Source: Paraburkholderia rhizosphaerae (GTDB taxonomy: Bacteria; Pseudomonadota; Gammaproteobacteria; Burkholderiales; Burkholderiaceae). Taken from it: DNA of 64,000 nucleotides. The notes below the pieces were generated by a model, which was not told where the DNA came from, ran no database searches, and was given only the letters and a program-made list of their open reading frames with translations. Position 1 is the first letter of the stretch. Each line of letters starts with the position of its first letter. The stretch covers positions 1 to 64,000 of the forward strand of contig NZ_SORE01000025.1 in NCBI RefSeq assembly GCF_004366595.1, read 5' to 3'. Below are positions 25,453 through 34,466 of this stretch, piece by piece. The position numbers were made by a program, and so were the translations under genes.

Positions 25453-26619
25453 TCACCCCGGCATCGCCACCCGCTGCGCACGCCGTTCGAGCGACACCGA
25501 CCACAGCGTGATCGCGACCGCGCCGGCGGCGGTCGCGACGCCGACCCACGGCAGCGAGGTCAGCGGTGCGCCCGCACCGATCGCCATTCCGCCGAGCCAC
25601 GCACCGGTCGCATTGCCGAGATTGAATGCCCCCTGGTTCAGCGTCGATGCGAGATTCGGCGCGTGGCTTGCACGGTCGACAATCAACATTTGCAGCGGCG
25701 GCACGATCGCAAATGCAAGCACACCCCATACGAAGACCGTGACCAGCGCCGGAATCTCGGCATGCATCGCCGCGGCGAACACGATCAGGATTGCGACGAT
25801 CGCGAGCAGGAACCCGAGCAGCGATTGCACCGGCCGCCAGTCCGCGAGCTTGCCGCCGAGCGTGCTACCGACCGTCAGCCCGAGGCCGAACAGCAACAGC
25901 ACGAAGGTGACCGCGTGCGGCGTGAAGCCGGTCACGTCTTCGAGAATCGGCGTGATGTAGGTGAACGTCGAGAACAGACTGGCCGATGCGAGCACGCTGG
26001 TGCCGAGCACCATCAGCACCTGCGGATTTTTCATCACCTTGAATTCGTGCAGCAGGCTCGCCTTCTGCATGTCGATGCGCGAGGGCAGGCAGGCCGCGAG
26101 CGCGAGCGCGGCGAGCACGCCGATGCCCGTCACCGCCCAGAACGTCGCGCGCCAGCCGACCGCCTGGCCGAGCGCGGTGCCGAGCGGCACGCCGAGCACA
26201 TTGGCCAGTGTGAGGCCGGTGAACATCAGCGCGATCGCCTGCGCACGGCGGTTCGGCGCAACCAGCCCCGCCGCGACCACCGAGCCGATGCCGAAAAATG
26301 CGCCGTGGCAGAACGCGGTGACGATGCGCGCGATCATCAGCACCGCATAGTTCGGCGCAACCGCGCACAGCAGGTTACCGACGATAAACACGCCGATCAG
26401 ACTCATCAGCGCCTTTTTGCGCGGCATGTTCGCCACCGCGATCGCGACGATCGGCGCGCCGATCGTGACACCTAGCGCGTACGCGGAGACCAGCATGCCG
26501 GCCGCCGGAATCGACACCGCGAGATCGCGTGCGACGTCGGGCAACAGCCCCATGATGACAAATTCGGTCGTGCCGATACCGAACGCGGCAACGGCGAGAG
26601 CAAGCAGGGGCAAGGGCAT
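25453..26619 (-). CDS. MFS transporter, DHA1 (AraJ/YdhP-like) family
   Basis: A 388-residue exporter with 12 predicted helices. FGIGTTEFVIMGLLPDVA in helix 1, ALGVTIGAPI in helix 2 and RIVTAFCHGAFFGIG in helix 4 are typical of the AraJ/YdhP/NepI group, which exports sugars, nucleosides or drugs by proton antiport. The start is placed at the ATG complementary to 26617-26619; the frame opens 36 bp earlier without a good start. It precedes a second MFS gene on the same strand. Confidence 0.85.
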   Translation of the reverse strand: MPLPLLALAVAAFGIGTTEFVIMGLLPDVARDLAVSIPAAGMLVSAYALGVTIGAPIVAIAVANMPRKKALMSLIGVFIVGNLLCAVAPNYAVLMIARIVTAFCHGAFFGIGSVVAAGLVAPNRRAQAIALMFTGLTLANVLGVPLGTALGQAVGWRATFWAVTGIGVLAALALAACLPSRIDMQKASLLHEFKVMKNPQVLMVLGTSVLASASLFSTFTYITPILEDVTGFTPHAVTFVLLLFGLGLTVGSTLGGKLADWRPVQSLLGFLLAIVAILIVFAAAMHAEIPALVTVFVWGVLAFAIVPPLQMLIVDRASHAPNLASTLNQGAFNLGNATGAWLGGMAIGAGAPLTSLPWVGVATAAGAVAITLWSVSLERRAQRVAMPG

Positions 26620-26771
26620 GATGGGAAAACCGGCAGGCGCCGCGCTCGCGCGCATTCGGGACGAAGCGGGTCGGCGCAGGCAGGGAAAATCAGTAAGGGA
26701 TTGTACCTAAGCCGAAATCCGCGCGTCAGGTAATGCCACGAGTGTTGTTTTTTGTTGAGCGTACCGAGACG

Positions 26772-27581
26772 TCAATCGTCCGATGCATCCATCGCGCGAC
26801 CATGCCGCCCGGCGCCGCCGGCAAAACGCGCGGCGAGCGCGGCGCCTTCGCCGAATACTGCCGGGTAGCCGCCGGCGCCTTCGCGGCGTAACGCTTCGGA
26901 GAGGTCGTCGAGCATGCTGTTTTCGTACGCCGATCGACGATCGGCGAGCAGCGCGGCCTGCGGCAGCGCGGCCAGTTCCGCGGCGAGCCGCTCAGCCGCG
27001 GCGCGCGCGGCGCCGTCATCGACCACGCGGTTCGCGAGCCCAAACGCCAGTGCTTCTTCGGCGCTGACCGCGCGCCCGGTCAGAATCAGATCGAGGGCGC
27101 GCGACAAGCCGATCAACCGAGGCAGACGGATCGTGCCGCCGTCGATCAGCGGAATACCGACGCGCCGGCAAAACACGCCGAGCACCGCCGAGCGTTCGAC
27201 GATTCGCAGGTCGCACAGCGCCGCGAGCTCGAGTCCGCCCGCGACCGCGTAACCGGCTATCGCCGCGATGACCGGCTTTGCGAACGGCGTACGCGTCGGG
27301 CCCATCGGGCCGGGTCCGCTGCCGTCCGGATGCAGTTCGTTGCGACGAGCGTCGTCGTTGATCGCAGTGAGGTCCGCGCCCGCGCAGAACGTTCCGCCCG
27401 CACCAAACAGTACCGCCGCGCGCCACGCGGCGTTGCTTTCGACATGCGCGAACGCTTCGGACAATGCATGCGCAGTCGGCCGGTCGACGGCATTGCGGCG
27501 CTCGGGACGATCGAGAATAATCGTTGCGACTGCATCGATCGCTTCGATCCGAACATGCTCGCCGAATGTTTCGATCGTCAT
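26772..27581 (-). CDS. Crotonase-fold (enoyl-CoA hydratase/isomerase family) protein
   Basis: A 269-residue cytoplasmic acyl-CoA enzyme. AGGTFCAGADLTAI forms one half of the oxyanion hole and AGYAVAGGLELAALCDLRI the other. The FCRRVGIPLIDGGTIRLPRLIG segment, characteristic of one subfamily, has Arg where classical hydratases carry the first catalytic Glu, so simple enoyl-CoA hydration is doubtful. The ATG at the complement of 27579-27581 gives the best spacing to the GGAG site; an ATG one codon upstream is also possible. It is monocistronic. Confidence 0.75.
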   Translation of the reverse strand: MTIETFGEHVRIEAIDAVATIILDRPERRNAVDRPTAHALSEAFAHVESNAAWRAAVLFGAGGTFCAGADLTAINDDARRNELHPDGSGPGPMGPTRTPFAKPVIAAIAGYAVAGGLELAALCDLRIVERSAVLGVFCRRVGIPLIDGGTIRLPRLIGLSRALDLILTGRAVSAEEALAFGLANRVVDDGAARAAAERLAAELAALPQAALLADRRSAYENSMLDDLSEALRREGAGGYPAVFGEGAALAARFAGGAGRHGRAMDASDD

Positions 27582-27806
27582 CATCGTCTCCTGGCACATG
27601 ACACGCATAGCGTGTGCGACTGTGCTCGAAAAACCACAGATGCATACTGAACCGCTTGCGTTGCTGACACGCGGTTTTCACAATCGACTCGTAGCGTAAC
27701 CTGCTTTACGAGCCGGTTTTAGGCGCTGTTCAAGCGTTTGCCAGCATGTTGAAGCGACCCAAAATCTGGCGCGTTCCCCGCCGTCTGTTTTCATCTGAAG
27801 CCGTCG

Positions 27807-28415
27807 ATGTCGAACTCAGCACTGCCCGCATGTGAATCTGTCTGGGTCGTTCAACTGAACGATCACGAATCGTACGACCATGTTCGCCTGAAGCGGATTT
27901 TCTCCTGCGACGGTACCCGTCATGAAGTCGTGCTCGTCGATGCGCGCAAGCTGCTGTTGTGCGCGGACCGCGACGATACCGACTACGTGTTGCGTCCGGT
28001 GCACGAATGGCATCCGGGCAAGATGCGCGGCATTCGCGAGTTTCTCGATCCTGACAACACGCGTATTCCGGAAATGCCGTATGTCACGGTGTCGTCGCGC
28101 CGCGCGCCCGGCCTGATCGGCTGGCTTCGTCTCGAGCATGAAGGTGTGGTCGCGTTTCGCAATGGCCAGCATCGCGCGCGTTATCTCGCGTCGGCGGGCG
28201 CGCGATGGTTTCCAGTCGAAGTGCATGAACGCGAGGCCGCGCTGCTGCGGCAATATTGCGGTGCGCCCGATGACGCACGCACCGCGCTGCGTCCGAGCAG
28301 GACGGTCCCGCCAGGCGCCGATCATGCGGACGACGACGAGCACGCAGACGATGACACGCCGCCCGGACGCAACCCCGTGCGCGCGTGTCACGACGACGCG
28401 CGCAGCGGCTTGTAA
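27807..28415 (+). CDS. Plasmid fertility inhibition factor-like / ParB-like conserved protein
   Basis: A 202-residue soluble protein that resembles, from memory, a Burkholderiales group annotated as plasmid fertility inhibition factor. The best-defined part is FRNGQHRARYLASAGARWFPVEV (about residues 117-139), like the R-x-G-x-H-R-x-x-x-x-x-x-x-G loop of ParB/Srx-fold proteins. Upstream are RLKRIF, VDARKLLLCADR and VLRPVHEWHPGK. The tail (about 160-202) is Asp/His-rich and probably disordered. No plasmid or conjugation gene is nearby, so the biological role here is unknown. Confidence 0.5.
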   Translation: MSNSALPACESVWVVQLNDHESYDHVRLKRIFSCDGTRHEVVLVDARKLLLCADRDDTDYVLRPVHEWHPGKMRGIREFLDPDNTRIPEMPYVTVSSRRAPGLIGWLRLEHEGVVAFRNGQHRARYLASAGARWFPVEVHEREAALLRQYCGAPDDARTALRPSRTVPPGADHADDDEHADDDTPPGRNPVRACHDDARSGL

Positions 28416-28422
28416 GCGGGCA

Positions 28423-29430
28423 TCAGCCGCGCGCCGGCCGATGCTCGATCACGTTGCGCGGCACGCCGTCACTCCACGCTTTCACATTGCCGAGCGTCGT
28501 CTGCGCGATCTCGTTCATTGCCTCACGCGTAAAGAACGCCTGGTGCGCGGTCACGATCACATTCGGAAACATCAGGAGCCGCGCGAGCACATCGTCCTGT
28601 AGCGGCGTATCGGAGTGGTCTTCGAAAAAGAGACCGCCTTCCTCTTCATACACGTCGAGCCCGAGGTGACCGAGTTGCCCGCTCTTTAGCGCGCCGACCA
28701 GCGCATTGCTTTCGACCAGGCCGCCGCGTCCGGTGTTGATCAGCATCGCGCCACGCTTCATCTTCGCGAGCGCCACCGCATCGATCATATGGTAGGTGGA
28801 CGGCAGCAGCGGGCAATGCAGGCTCACGATGTCCGCGCTTGCGAGCAGCGTATCGAGCGGCAGGTATTGGGCACCGATCGCGAGTAGATCGGCGGCCGGC
28901 GGGCCCGGATCGAACGCGACCACCTGCATTCCGAAGCCCGCCATGATGCGGCCGAACGTGCGGCCGATCACGCCGGTGCCGATCACGCCGACGGTCTTGC
29001 CATGCAGATCGAAACCGAGCAGACCGGTCAGCGAAAAGTCGCCCTCGCGCGTGCGTGCGACCGCGCGCGGCAGACGGCGGTTCAGCGCGAGGATCAGGCC
29101 GACCGCGTGCTCGGCGACCGCATACGGCGAGTACGCCGGGACATGCAGCACCGGTAGCCCGACGCGCGCGGCGGCCGCGAGATCGACATGATTGAAGCCC
29201 GCCGAACGCAGCGCGATCAGTTGTGTGCCGCCGGCGTGCAGTTGTTCGAGCACGGCCGCGTCGACAGTGTCGTTGACGAATGGACAGACGATCTCATAGC
29301 CGTGCGCAAGAATCGCGGTCTCGCTGTCGAGGTAGGACTCCTGGAAGTGCAGTTCGTAATGAAACGACGCGTTGGCTTCGGTAAACGTATCGCGGTCGTA
29401 TTGGCGGCTGCTGAACAGGATCATGCGCAT
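28423..29430 (-). CDS. ldhA: D-lactate dehydrogenase (D-2-hydroxyacid dehydrogenase family)
   Basis: A 335-residue NAD enzyme that reduces pyruvate to D-lactate. GTGVIGRTFGRI (about 152-163) is the Rossmann loop, the catalytic Arg is in INTGRGGLVES, Glu falls in DVYEEEGGLFFED, and His in VTAHQAFFTREA. The EEEGGLFFEDHS loop is typical of LdhA rather than other hydroxyacid dehydrogenases. The start is placed at the ATG complementary to 29428-29430 just before MILFSSRQYD; an internal ATG two codons later is equally possible. It meets the preceding plus-strand gene tail to tail with 7 bp between them. Confidence 0.9.
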   Translation of the reverse strand: MRMILFSSRQYDRDTFTEANASFHYELHFQESYLDSETAILAHGYEIVCPFVNDTVDAAVLEQLHAGGTQLIALRSAGFNHVDLAAAARVGLPVLHVPAYSPYAVAEHAVGLILALNRRLPRAVARTREGDFSLTGLLGFDLHGKTVGVIGTGVIGRTFGRIMAGFGMQVVAFDPGPPAADLLAIGAQYLPLDTLLASADIVSLHCPLLPSTYHMIDAVALAKMKRGAMLINTGRGGLVESNALVGALKSGQLGHLGLDVYEEEGGLFFEDHSDTPLQDDVLARLLMFPNVIVTAHQAFFTREAMNEIAQTTLGNVKAWSDGVPRNVIEHRPARG

Positions 29431-29836
29431 CTCGGCTCCCCCAAAGAACGCGCGCCGTTCCGCGCGGTGGGCCTTTACTGGCGAATCATCACGCATGCGC
29501 AACGACGTGCAGGTCAGCCAGTATCGCACCATGCGCCGCCATCGCGCGACGCATGTACCTTGGCTGCACTGTCAAAAAACTTGCACATTCGGGCGGATCG
29601 GAGAATGATCGGACCGATGCGGTAAAAGCGGGCAATAGCGGCCCGCCGGCAGCACGCCGGCGGGTTTGTTTTTACCGCCGCTGGTTCGCCGCCGCCGACT
29701 GTCTTTGCGTTACTGCCGATCTGACAGTTCGCGGTCCGGTGTCCGCGGTCCGTTGTTCCCGGTCCTTTGTCGTTTCGCACGCCGATCGTTGTCCCCGTTC
29801 TTGTTGCTCCTCAGTCTTCTGTTCTGTTAATCGATC
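29431..29836. other. Intergenic region with a plus-strand terminator and CGGTCC repeats
   Basis: About 400 bp between ldhA and the class V aminotransferase without a protein gene I can support. It includes a plus-strand terminator (29642-29673) that no annotated gene needs. A run of imperfect CGGTCC(G/T)TTGTTCC units follows (29731-29772), then the aminotransferase start. See the finding on a possible small RNA or attenuator. Confidence 0.5.
29642..29673 (+). terminator. Rho-independent terminator with no known upstream gene
   Basis: CCCGCCGGC (29642-29650) pairs perfectly with GCCGGCGGG (29656-29664) around a 5-nt loop and is followed by TTTGTTTTT (29665-29673). It faces plus, while the nearest upstream gene (ldhA) is on minus. 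Confidence 0.8.
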
Positions 29837-31078
29837 ATGCCAACTGCCACGTCTACCGCCCCGTCCACTGTCCCGTGTCCCGAAGTCGAATCGCTTGACG
29901 CGATCCTTCCCGAAGAACCGCTGCTGATGATGGGCGCCGGCCCCGTGCCGATTCCCGCGGCGGTTGCAAAGGCGAATGCGATCGTGATCAATCACCTCGG
30001 CGGCACGATGGCGAAGGTGGTCGGGCAGGTGAAGACGATGGCGCGCTACGTGTTCCAGACCAACTCGAAGTGGGTGCTCGGCGTCGCGGGTCCGGGCTCC
30101 GCCGCGATGGAGATGGCAATTTCGAACCTCGCGTGGCCCGGCACGCGGATGCTCAGCATCAAGAACGGTTTCTTTAGCGAGCGGATGGCCGAGATGGGCC
30201 GCCGCATCGGCGCGCAAGTGTCGCTGCTCGAAGTGCCGGACCGCACCGTCGCGAGCCTCGAAGAAGTCGCCGAGGCGATCCGCCGCGAGCGTCCCGAAGT
30301 CGTCACGATCGTGCAGGGCGAGACGTCGAACACGGTGTGGAATCACCATCTGCAGCAGATTGCCGCGCTCGCGAAAGCGGCTGGCGCGCTGGTGATCGTC
30401 GATGCGGTTTGCACGCTGAGCACGATGCCGCTCGATATGGATGCGTGGGGCATCGATGCGGTGATCACCGGCGGGCAGAAAGGCTTGTCGTCCATTCCGG
30501 GCGTGTCGCTGATCGCATTCTCCGATGCTGCGTGGGAGCGCGTGAAGTCGCGCCAGCATGCGAATGCGCATTGGTGCCTCGATGCGTCGCTGGCCGAGAA
30601 CTTCTGGCACAACGCCGGCTATCACTACACCGCGCCGGTGTCGGGCGTGCTCGCCTTGCACGAGGCGCTGCGGCTCGTATGCGCGGAGACGCTCGAGAAG
30701 CGTTTCGCACGGCATCTGAAATGCTCGCATGCGCTGCAGGAGTCCATTACCGCGATGGGCCTGCAACTCTATGCGCCTCAGGAATGCCGGCTCAACTCGG
30801 TGATCGGTATCGAGGTACCGGAGTCGTTAAGCCCCGGCGATATTTGTGGACACATCTCGCGCCATCATCAGGTCGAGATCTCCGGCTCGTTCGGCTTGCC
30901 GATCGTTCGGATCGGACAGATGGGCGAGCAGTGCCGCGCACATAACCTGTTCCGCACCGTGCATGCGTTTGGCCGGACGATGGTCGACCTCGGCGTGGCC
31001 GTCGATTTGCCGGCGGGTGTCGCCGCGCTGGAAAAATCGCTGTCGAACGGCTCGAAGGCCGATGCGCGCGTGAATTGA
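29837..31078 (+). CDS. Class V aminotransferase (alanine/serine/ureidoglycine-glyoxylate aminotransferase family)
   Basis: A 413-residue PLP enzyme. LMMGAGPVPIP at about 30-40 starts the fold, the cofactor site includes GVAGPGSAAMEMAI, the metal-free Asp is in VIVDAVCTLSTMPL, and the Schiff-base Lys is in ITGGQKGLSSIPG. The C-terminal arginine for the substrate carboxylate is in LPIVRIGQMGE. Candidates are alanine-glyoxylate, serine-glyoxylate or (S)-ureidoglycine-glyoxylate aminotransferase; the xanthine dehydrogenase operon about 1.7 kb downstream makes the last attractive but does not prove it. Confidence 0.78.
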   Translation: MPTATSTAPSTVPCPEVESLDAILPEEPLLMMGAGPVPIPAAVAKANAIVINHLGGTMAKVVGQVKTMARYVFQTNSKWVLGVAGPGSAAMEMAISNLAWPGTRMLSIKNGFFSERMAEMGRRIGAQVSLLEVPDRTVASLEEVAEAIRRERPEVVTIVQGETSNTVWNHHLQQIAALAKAAGALVIVDAVCTLSTMPLDMDAWGIDAVITGGQKGLSSIPGVSLIAFSDAAWERVKSRQHANAHWCLDASLAENFWHNAGYHYTAPVSGVLALHEALRLVCAETLEKRFARHLKCSHALQESITAMGLQLYAPQECRLNSVIGIEVPESLSPGDICGHISRHHQVEISGSFGLPIVRIGQMGEQCRAHNLFRTVHAFGRTMVDLGVAVDLPAGVAALEKSLSNGSKADARVN

Positions 31079-31144
31079 TTTGCGTCTTGCGAGCGCGCTA
31101 CCTTAGCGGAACAGGGCGGCGGTGCGCGCCGCCCGACTGCCGGA

Positions 31145-32365
31145 TCAAACCGCCGCCGAAGGCCCTGTCACACGCGCGTGGCGCTGGTAAAGAACGGTTG
31201 TAAGCGCAATCGCCGCGGCGGCCGCGACGGCCGCGAACAGATACACCGACCCATAGCCAAACTGACCGGCGATATACCCTGCGAGCGGCCCGGTCACGCC
31301 AAGCGACAAATCGAGGAACACCGAGTACGCGGACAATGCCGCGCCGCGACTTGCCGGCGGCACGAGCCCGACGGCCTCGACGCCGAGCGCCGGAAACACC
31401 AGCGCGAAACCGAAGCCGGTCAGCGCGGCGCCGGCCAGCGCGACATGCGGCACCGGCGCGAGCCACAGCATCAGCAGGCCGGCACATTCGAGCGAAAACG
31501 ACACGATCGCCACGCGAAATCCGCCGTACGTCGCGATCGTGTTCGCGAACAGCAGTCGCGCGCCGATAAACATCGTGCCGAACAGCGTCAGCGACAGCGC
31601 CGCGTTCGGCCAGTGCCGCGCCGCATAGAACAGCGTGATAAAGGTGGCGATCGAGCCGAAGCCCACCGAGCCGAGCGCAAGCCCGAGACCGTGCGGCAGC
31701 ACGCGCGCGAACACGCTGCGATACGACATCCGTTCACCATGCACCAGCGGTACCGCGGCGACGAGTCGCGCGAGCGCATAGCCGCCCGCGGCGAGCACGA
31801 TCACCGCGACGCCGAGCGCGGCGAAACCGATGTGGCGCGCGATCACGACGCCGAGCGGGGCGCCGATCGCGAGCGCGCCGTAGGTGGCGATGCCGTTCCA
31901 TGAAATGACGCGCGCATTGTTGGTGGTGCCGACCCGGCCGATGCCCCACAGGATCGCACCGGTGCCGCACAGGCTTTCGCCGACGCCGAGCACGAGGCGG
32001 CTCGCCACCAGCAACGTGAGACTCAACGCGGGCCAGTGCCCGGTCAACGCGGCGAGCAACAGCCCGACGCCGCTTATGCCTGATGCAATCAATCCGTTCG
32101 ACACGGTTTTCCTGGGCCCGAGCGTATCGGCCGAGCGGCCGGCGAGCGCGCGCGAAGCCAGCGTCGCGAGGTACTGCACGCTAATCGCAAGACCGGCGAC
32201 CACCGCGCTGAAGCCGAGGTCGCCGTGCACGTAGCCCGGCAGCACGGCGAGCGGAATACCGATATTCAGATAACAAACGAACGTGAAAAAGACGACCGGG
32301 ATGATTCGCACCGTGGTCGCAAATTCATTTCGCGGTGAGCCTGGTGACGCGGAGTCGGCGGACAT
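31145..32365 (-). CDS. MFS transporter, YfcJ/YhhS (UPF0226) family
   Basis: A 406-residue carrier with 12 helices. IPLAVLPGYVHGDLGFSAVVAGL in helix 1-2, SRALAGRSADTLGPRKTV in the 2-3 loop and LVLGVGESLCGTGAILWGIGRVG in helix 4 closely follow the YfcJ/YhhS group, which is linked to arabinose and glyphosate export in E. coli. It is tail to tail with the aminotransferase and divergent from xdhA. The substrate is unknown. Confidence 0.83.
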   Translation of the reverse strand: MSADSASPGSPRNEFATTVRIIPVVFFTFVCYLNIGIPLAVLPGYVHGDLGFSAVVAGLAISVQYLATLASRALAGRSADTLGPRKTVSNGLIASGISGVGLLLAALTGHWPALSLTLLVASRLVLGVGESLCGTGAILWGIGRVGTTNNARVISWNGIATYGALAIGAPLGVVIARHIGFAALGVAVIVLAAGGYALARLVAAVPLVHGERMSYRSVFARVLPHGLGLALGSVGFGSIATFITLFYAARHWPNAALSLTLFGTMFIGARLLFANTIATYGGFRVAIVSFSLECAGLLMLWLAPVPHVALAGAALTGFGFALVFPALGVEAVGLVPPASRGAALSAYSVFLDLSLGVTGPLAGYIAGQFGYGSVYLFAAVAAAAAIALTTVLYQRHARVTGPSAAV

Positions 32366-32778
32366 GGGGAAAACGAGACTTGAAAACGGCAGAAGTGCGT
32401 GATTCTCCCATGAACGGGGTCCGCTTGCAGCGGCTGCTTAAAAATACCGGGGACAAAAACGAGTGCCGGATCGCGTCCCGCGGACGCATGCGGGGTTGGC
32501 ATCATCCGGCGTGAATGACACAAAAGGCATACTTTCAGCGCAAACGGACCAAAACAGACGTCACGACATAGGCGCGCACCCATGTTTCGCTATCTCAATA
32601 TCGTTCCGGCGATATGAGCTGCATGTAAATCGCGCTATGGGTTGCCGGGACTGGCGGTGATAGCTTTCGAACCATCCCCCGCCGGATTTAACCGCGCTGC
32701 TCGCGCGGGGCGAGAACAACCGCCAGAGACACAAAACTCGAGCACGATTCCAGAGGTACAACCGCAGAGGTACAACCC
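32366..32778. other. Divergent region between the MFS gene and xdhA
   Basis: A 413-bp control region without a gene. An inverted repeat, ATATCG (32598-32603) and CGATAT (32610-32615) around TTCCGG, is the best regulator-site candidate. At its right end CAGAGGTACAACC occurs twice (32751-32763 and 32765-32777), so the AGAGG ribosome binding site of xdhA is duplicated just before its ATG. Confidence 0.45.
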
Positions 32779-34311
32779 ATGACCCAGCCGATCCGTTTCT
32801 ATCACCGCAACGCAATCCGCGAAATCAGCGACGCGCCGGTCACGCGCACCGTCCTGCAATACCTGCGCGAGGATGCGCGTTGCACCGGCACCAAGGAAGG
32901 CTGCGCGGAAGGCGATTGCGGTGCGTGCACGGTGGTGGTCGGCGAGCGCGACGAACTCGGCGGCGTGCGCTTCAAGGCGGTCAACGCGTGCATCCAGTTT
33001 CTGCCGACGCTCGATGGTCGCGCGCTTTTCACCGTCGAGGACCTGCGCCAGCCGGATGGCGCGCTGCATCCGGTGCAGCAGGCGCTGGTCGAATGCCACG
33101 GCTCGCAGTGCGGGTTCTGTACGCCAGGCTTTGTGATGTCGATGTGGGCGCTGTACAAGAAGCACGGCCACGAATACCACGGCGCGAATCGCACGGTGCC
33201 GACGCGCGAAGAGCTCAGCAATGCATTGACCGGCAATCTGTGCCGTTGCACCGGCTACCGGCCGATTGTCGATGCGGCGCTGCGGATGTTCCAGTTGCCC
33301 GCACCCGCCGCGCCGGTCGATACCGCGGCGCTGTCGCGCACGCTGCTGTCGCTCGAACGCGACGCGACGTTCCAGTACGAACACTCGGGCCAGCGCTTTG
33401 CCGCGCCGCGCACCGTCGATGCGCTCGCGCAGATCAAGCAGCAACAACCGGCGACGCGCATCCTCGCCGGCAGTACCGACGTCGGCTTGTGGGTCACCAG
33501 GCAGATGCGCGAACTCGGCGACCTCGTCTATATCGGCCAGGTCGCCGACCTGCAGACTATCGAAGCAATCGACGAATGGCTGTGCATCGGCGCGGGCGTG
33601 AGCGTCGAAGCCGCGTACGCGGAACTCGCGAAGCACTACCCGGAACTGACTGAAATGTGGCTGCGCTTCGCATCGCTGCCGATCCGCAATGCAGGCACGC
33701 TCGGCGGCAATGTCGCGAACGGCTCGCCGATCGGCGATTCGATGCCGGGGCTGATCGCGCTGGGCGCTCGCGTCGTGCTGCGCGGCGGCGAGCTCGAGCG
33801 CGAACTGCCGCTCGAAGACCTGTACGTCGCGTATCAAAAGAAGGATATGGCGGAGCACGAGTTCGTCGTCGCGGTGAAGGTGCCGACGCGCACCGGCACG
33901 CGCGCAAACCTGCGGTTTCGCACGTACAAGATTTCGAAGCGCTTCGATTCCGATATCTCCGCGGTCTGCGCCGCGTTCTCGTTTATCGCGGACGGCGACG
34001 CGATCCGCGAGCCGCGCATTGCGTTCGGCGGGATGGCCGCGACTCCAAAGCGCGCGGCCCACGCGGAAAGCGTGTTGCAGGACGCTGACTGGCACGAAGC
34101 GACCGTGCGGGCGGCGATGCTCGCGCTTGCGAAAGACTACGCGCCGCTCTCCGATATGCGCGCAACCGATGCATACCGGCTTGAGGCTGCGAAGAACACG
34201 CTGTACCGCTTCTGGCTTGAAACGCGGTCGCACGACCCGCTGCCGAAGCAGGCGCTCGACGTGCGTGCGGTCGAAGCTGCGTGTGCGCAAGCCGCCGCGG
34301 CTGCCGCATAG
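32779..34311 (+). CDS. xdhA: Xanthine dehydrogenase small subunit (2Fe-2S and FAD)
   Basis: A 510-residue subunit that passes electrons from the molybdenum site to NAD in hypoxanthine and xanthine oxidation. The first 2Fe-2S domain has C-x4-C-x2-C in CAEGDCGAC, and the second has CGFC (about 113-116) and CRCTGYRP (about 154-161). The FAD domain follows with ILAGSTDVGLWV and IRNAGTLGGNVANGSPIGDSMP, then the CO-dehydrogenase flavoprotein C-terminal domain. It leads xdhABC and starts at an ATG behind a duplicated AGAGG site. Confidence 0.96.
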   Translation: MTQPIRFYHRNAIREISDAPVTRTVLQYLREDARCTGTKEGCAEGDCGACTVVVGERDELGGVRFKAVNACIQFLPTLDGRALFTVEDLRQPDGALHPVQQALVECHGSQCGFCTPGFVMSMWALYKKHGHEYHGANRTVPTREELSNALTGNLCRCTGYRPIVDAALRMFQLPAPAAPVDTAALSRTLLSLERDATFQYEHSGQRFAAPRTVDALAQIKQQQPATRILAGSTDVGLWVTRQMRELGDLVYIGQVADLQTIEAIDEWLCIGAGVSVEAAYAELAKHYPELTEMWLRFASLPIRNAGTLGGNVANGSPIGDSMPGLIALGARVVLRGGELERELPLEDLYVAYQKKDMAEHEFVVAVKVPTRTGTRANLRFRTYKISKRFDSDISAVCAAFSFIADGDAIREPRIAFGGMAATPKRAAHAESVLQDADWHEATVRAAMLALAKDYAPLSDMRATDAYRLEAAKNTLYRFWLETRSHDPLPKQALDVRAVEAACAQAAAAAA

Positions 34312-34325
34312 CGCGGCCGTGCAGC

Positions 34326-34355
34326 GCATCGCAACCCATCGCATCGCAACCCATC
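34326..34355. repeat. 15-bp tandem repeat between xdhA and xdhB
   Basis: Two perfect copies of GCATCGCAACCCATC (34326-34340 and 34341-34355) followed by a partial third. They lie in the 155-bp gap between xdhA and xdhB, which holds no gene. Confidence 0.8.
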
Positions 34356-34466
34356 GCATCACATCGCAGAACCGCTTCACGCATGCAACACGCACGAACG
34401 CCGACGACCGATCACGCGCGCCTGACGCGCCCTCGTTCAGATACGCAGATACGGAGACCGTCCCGC

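Noticed and set aside
27807..28415. Fertility-inhibition-like gene as a sign of an integrated plasmid
   Set aside because: No conjugation, replication, integrase or repeat boundary is seen, and base composition matches its surroundings.
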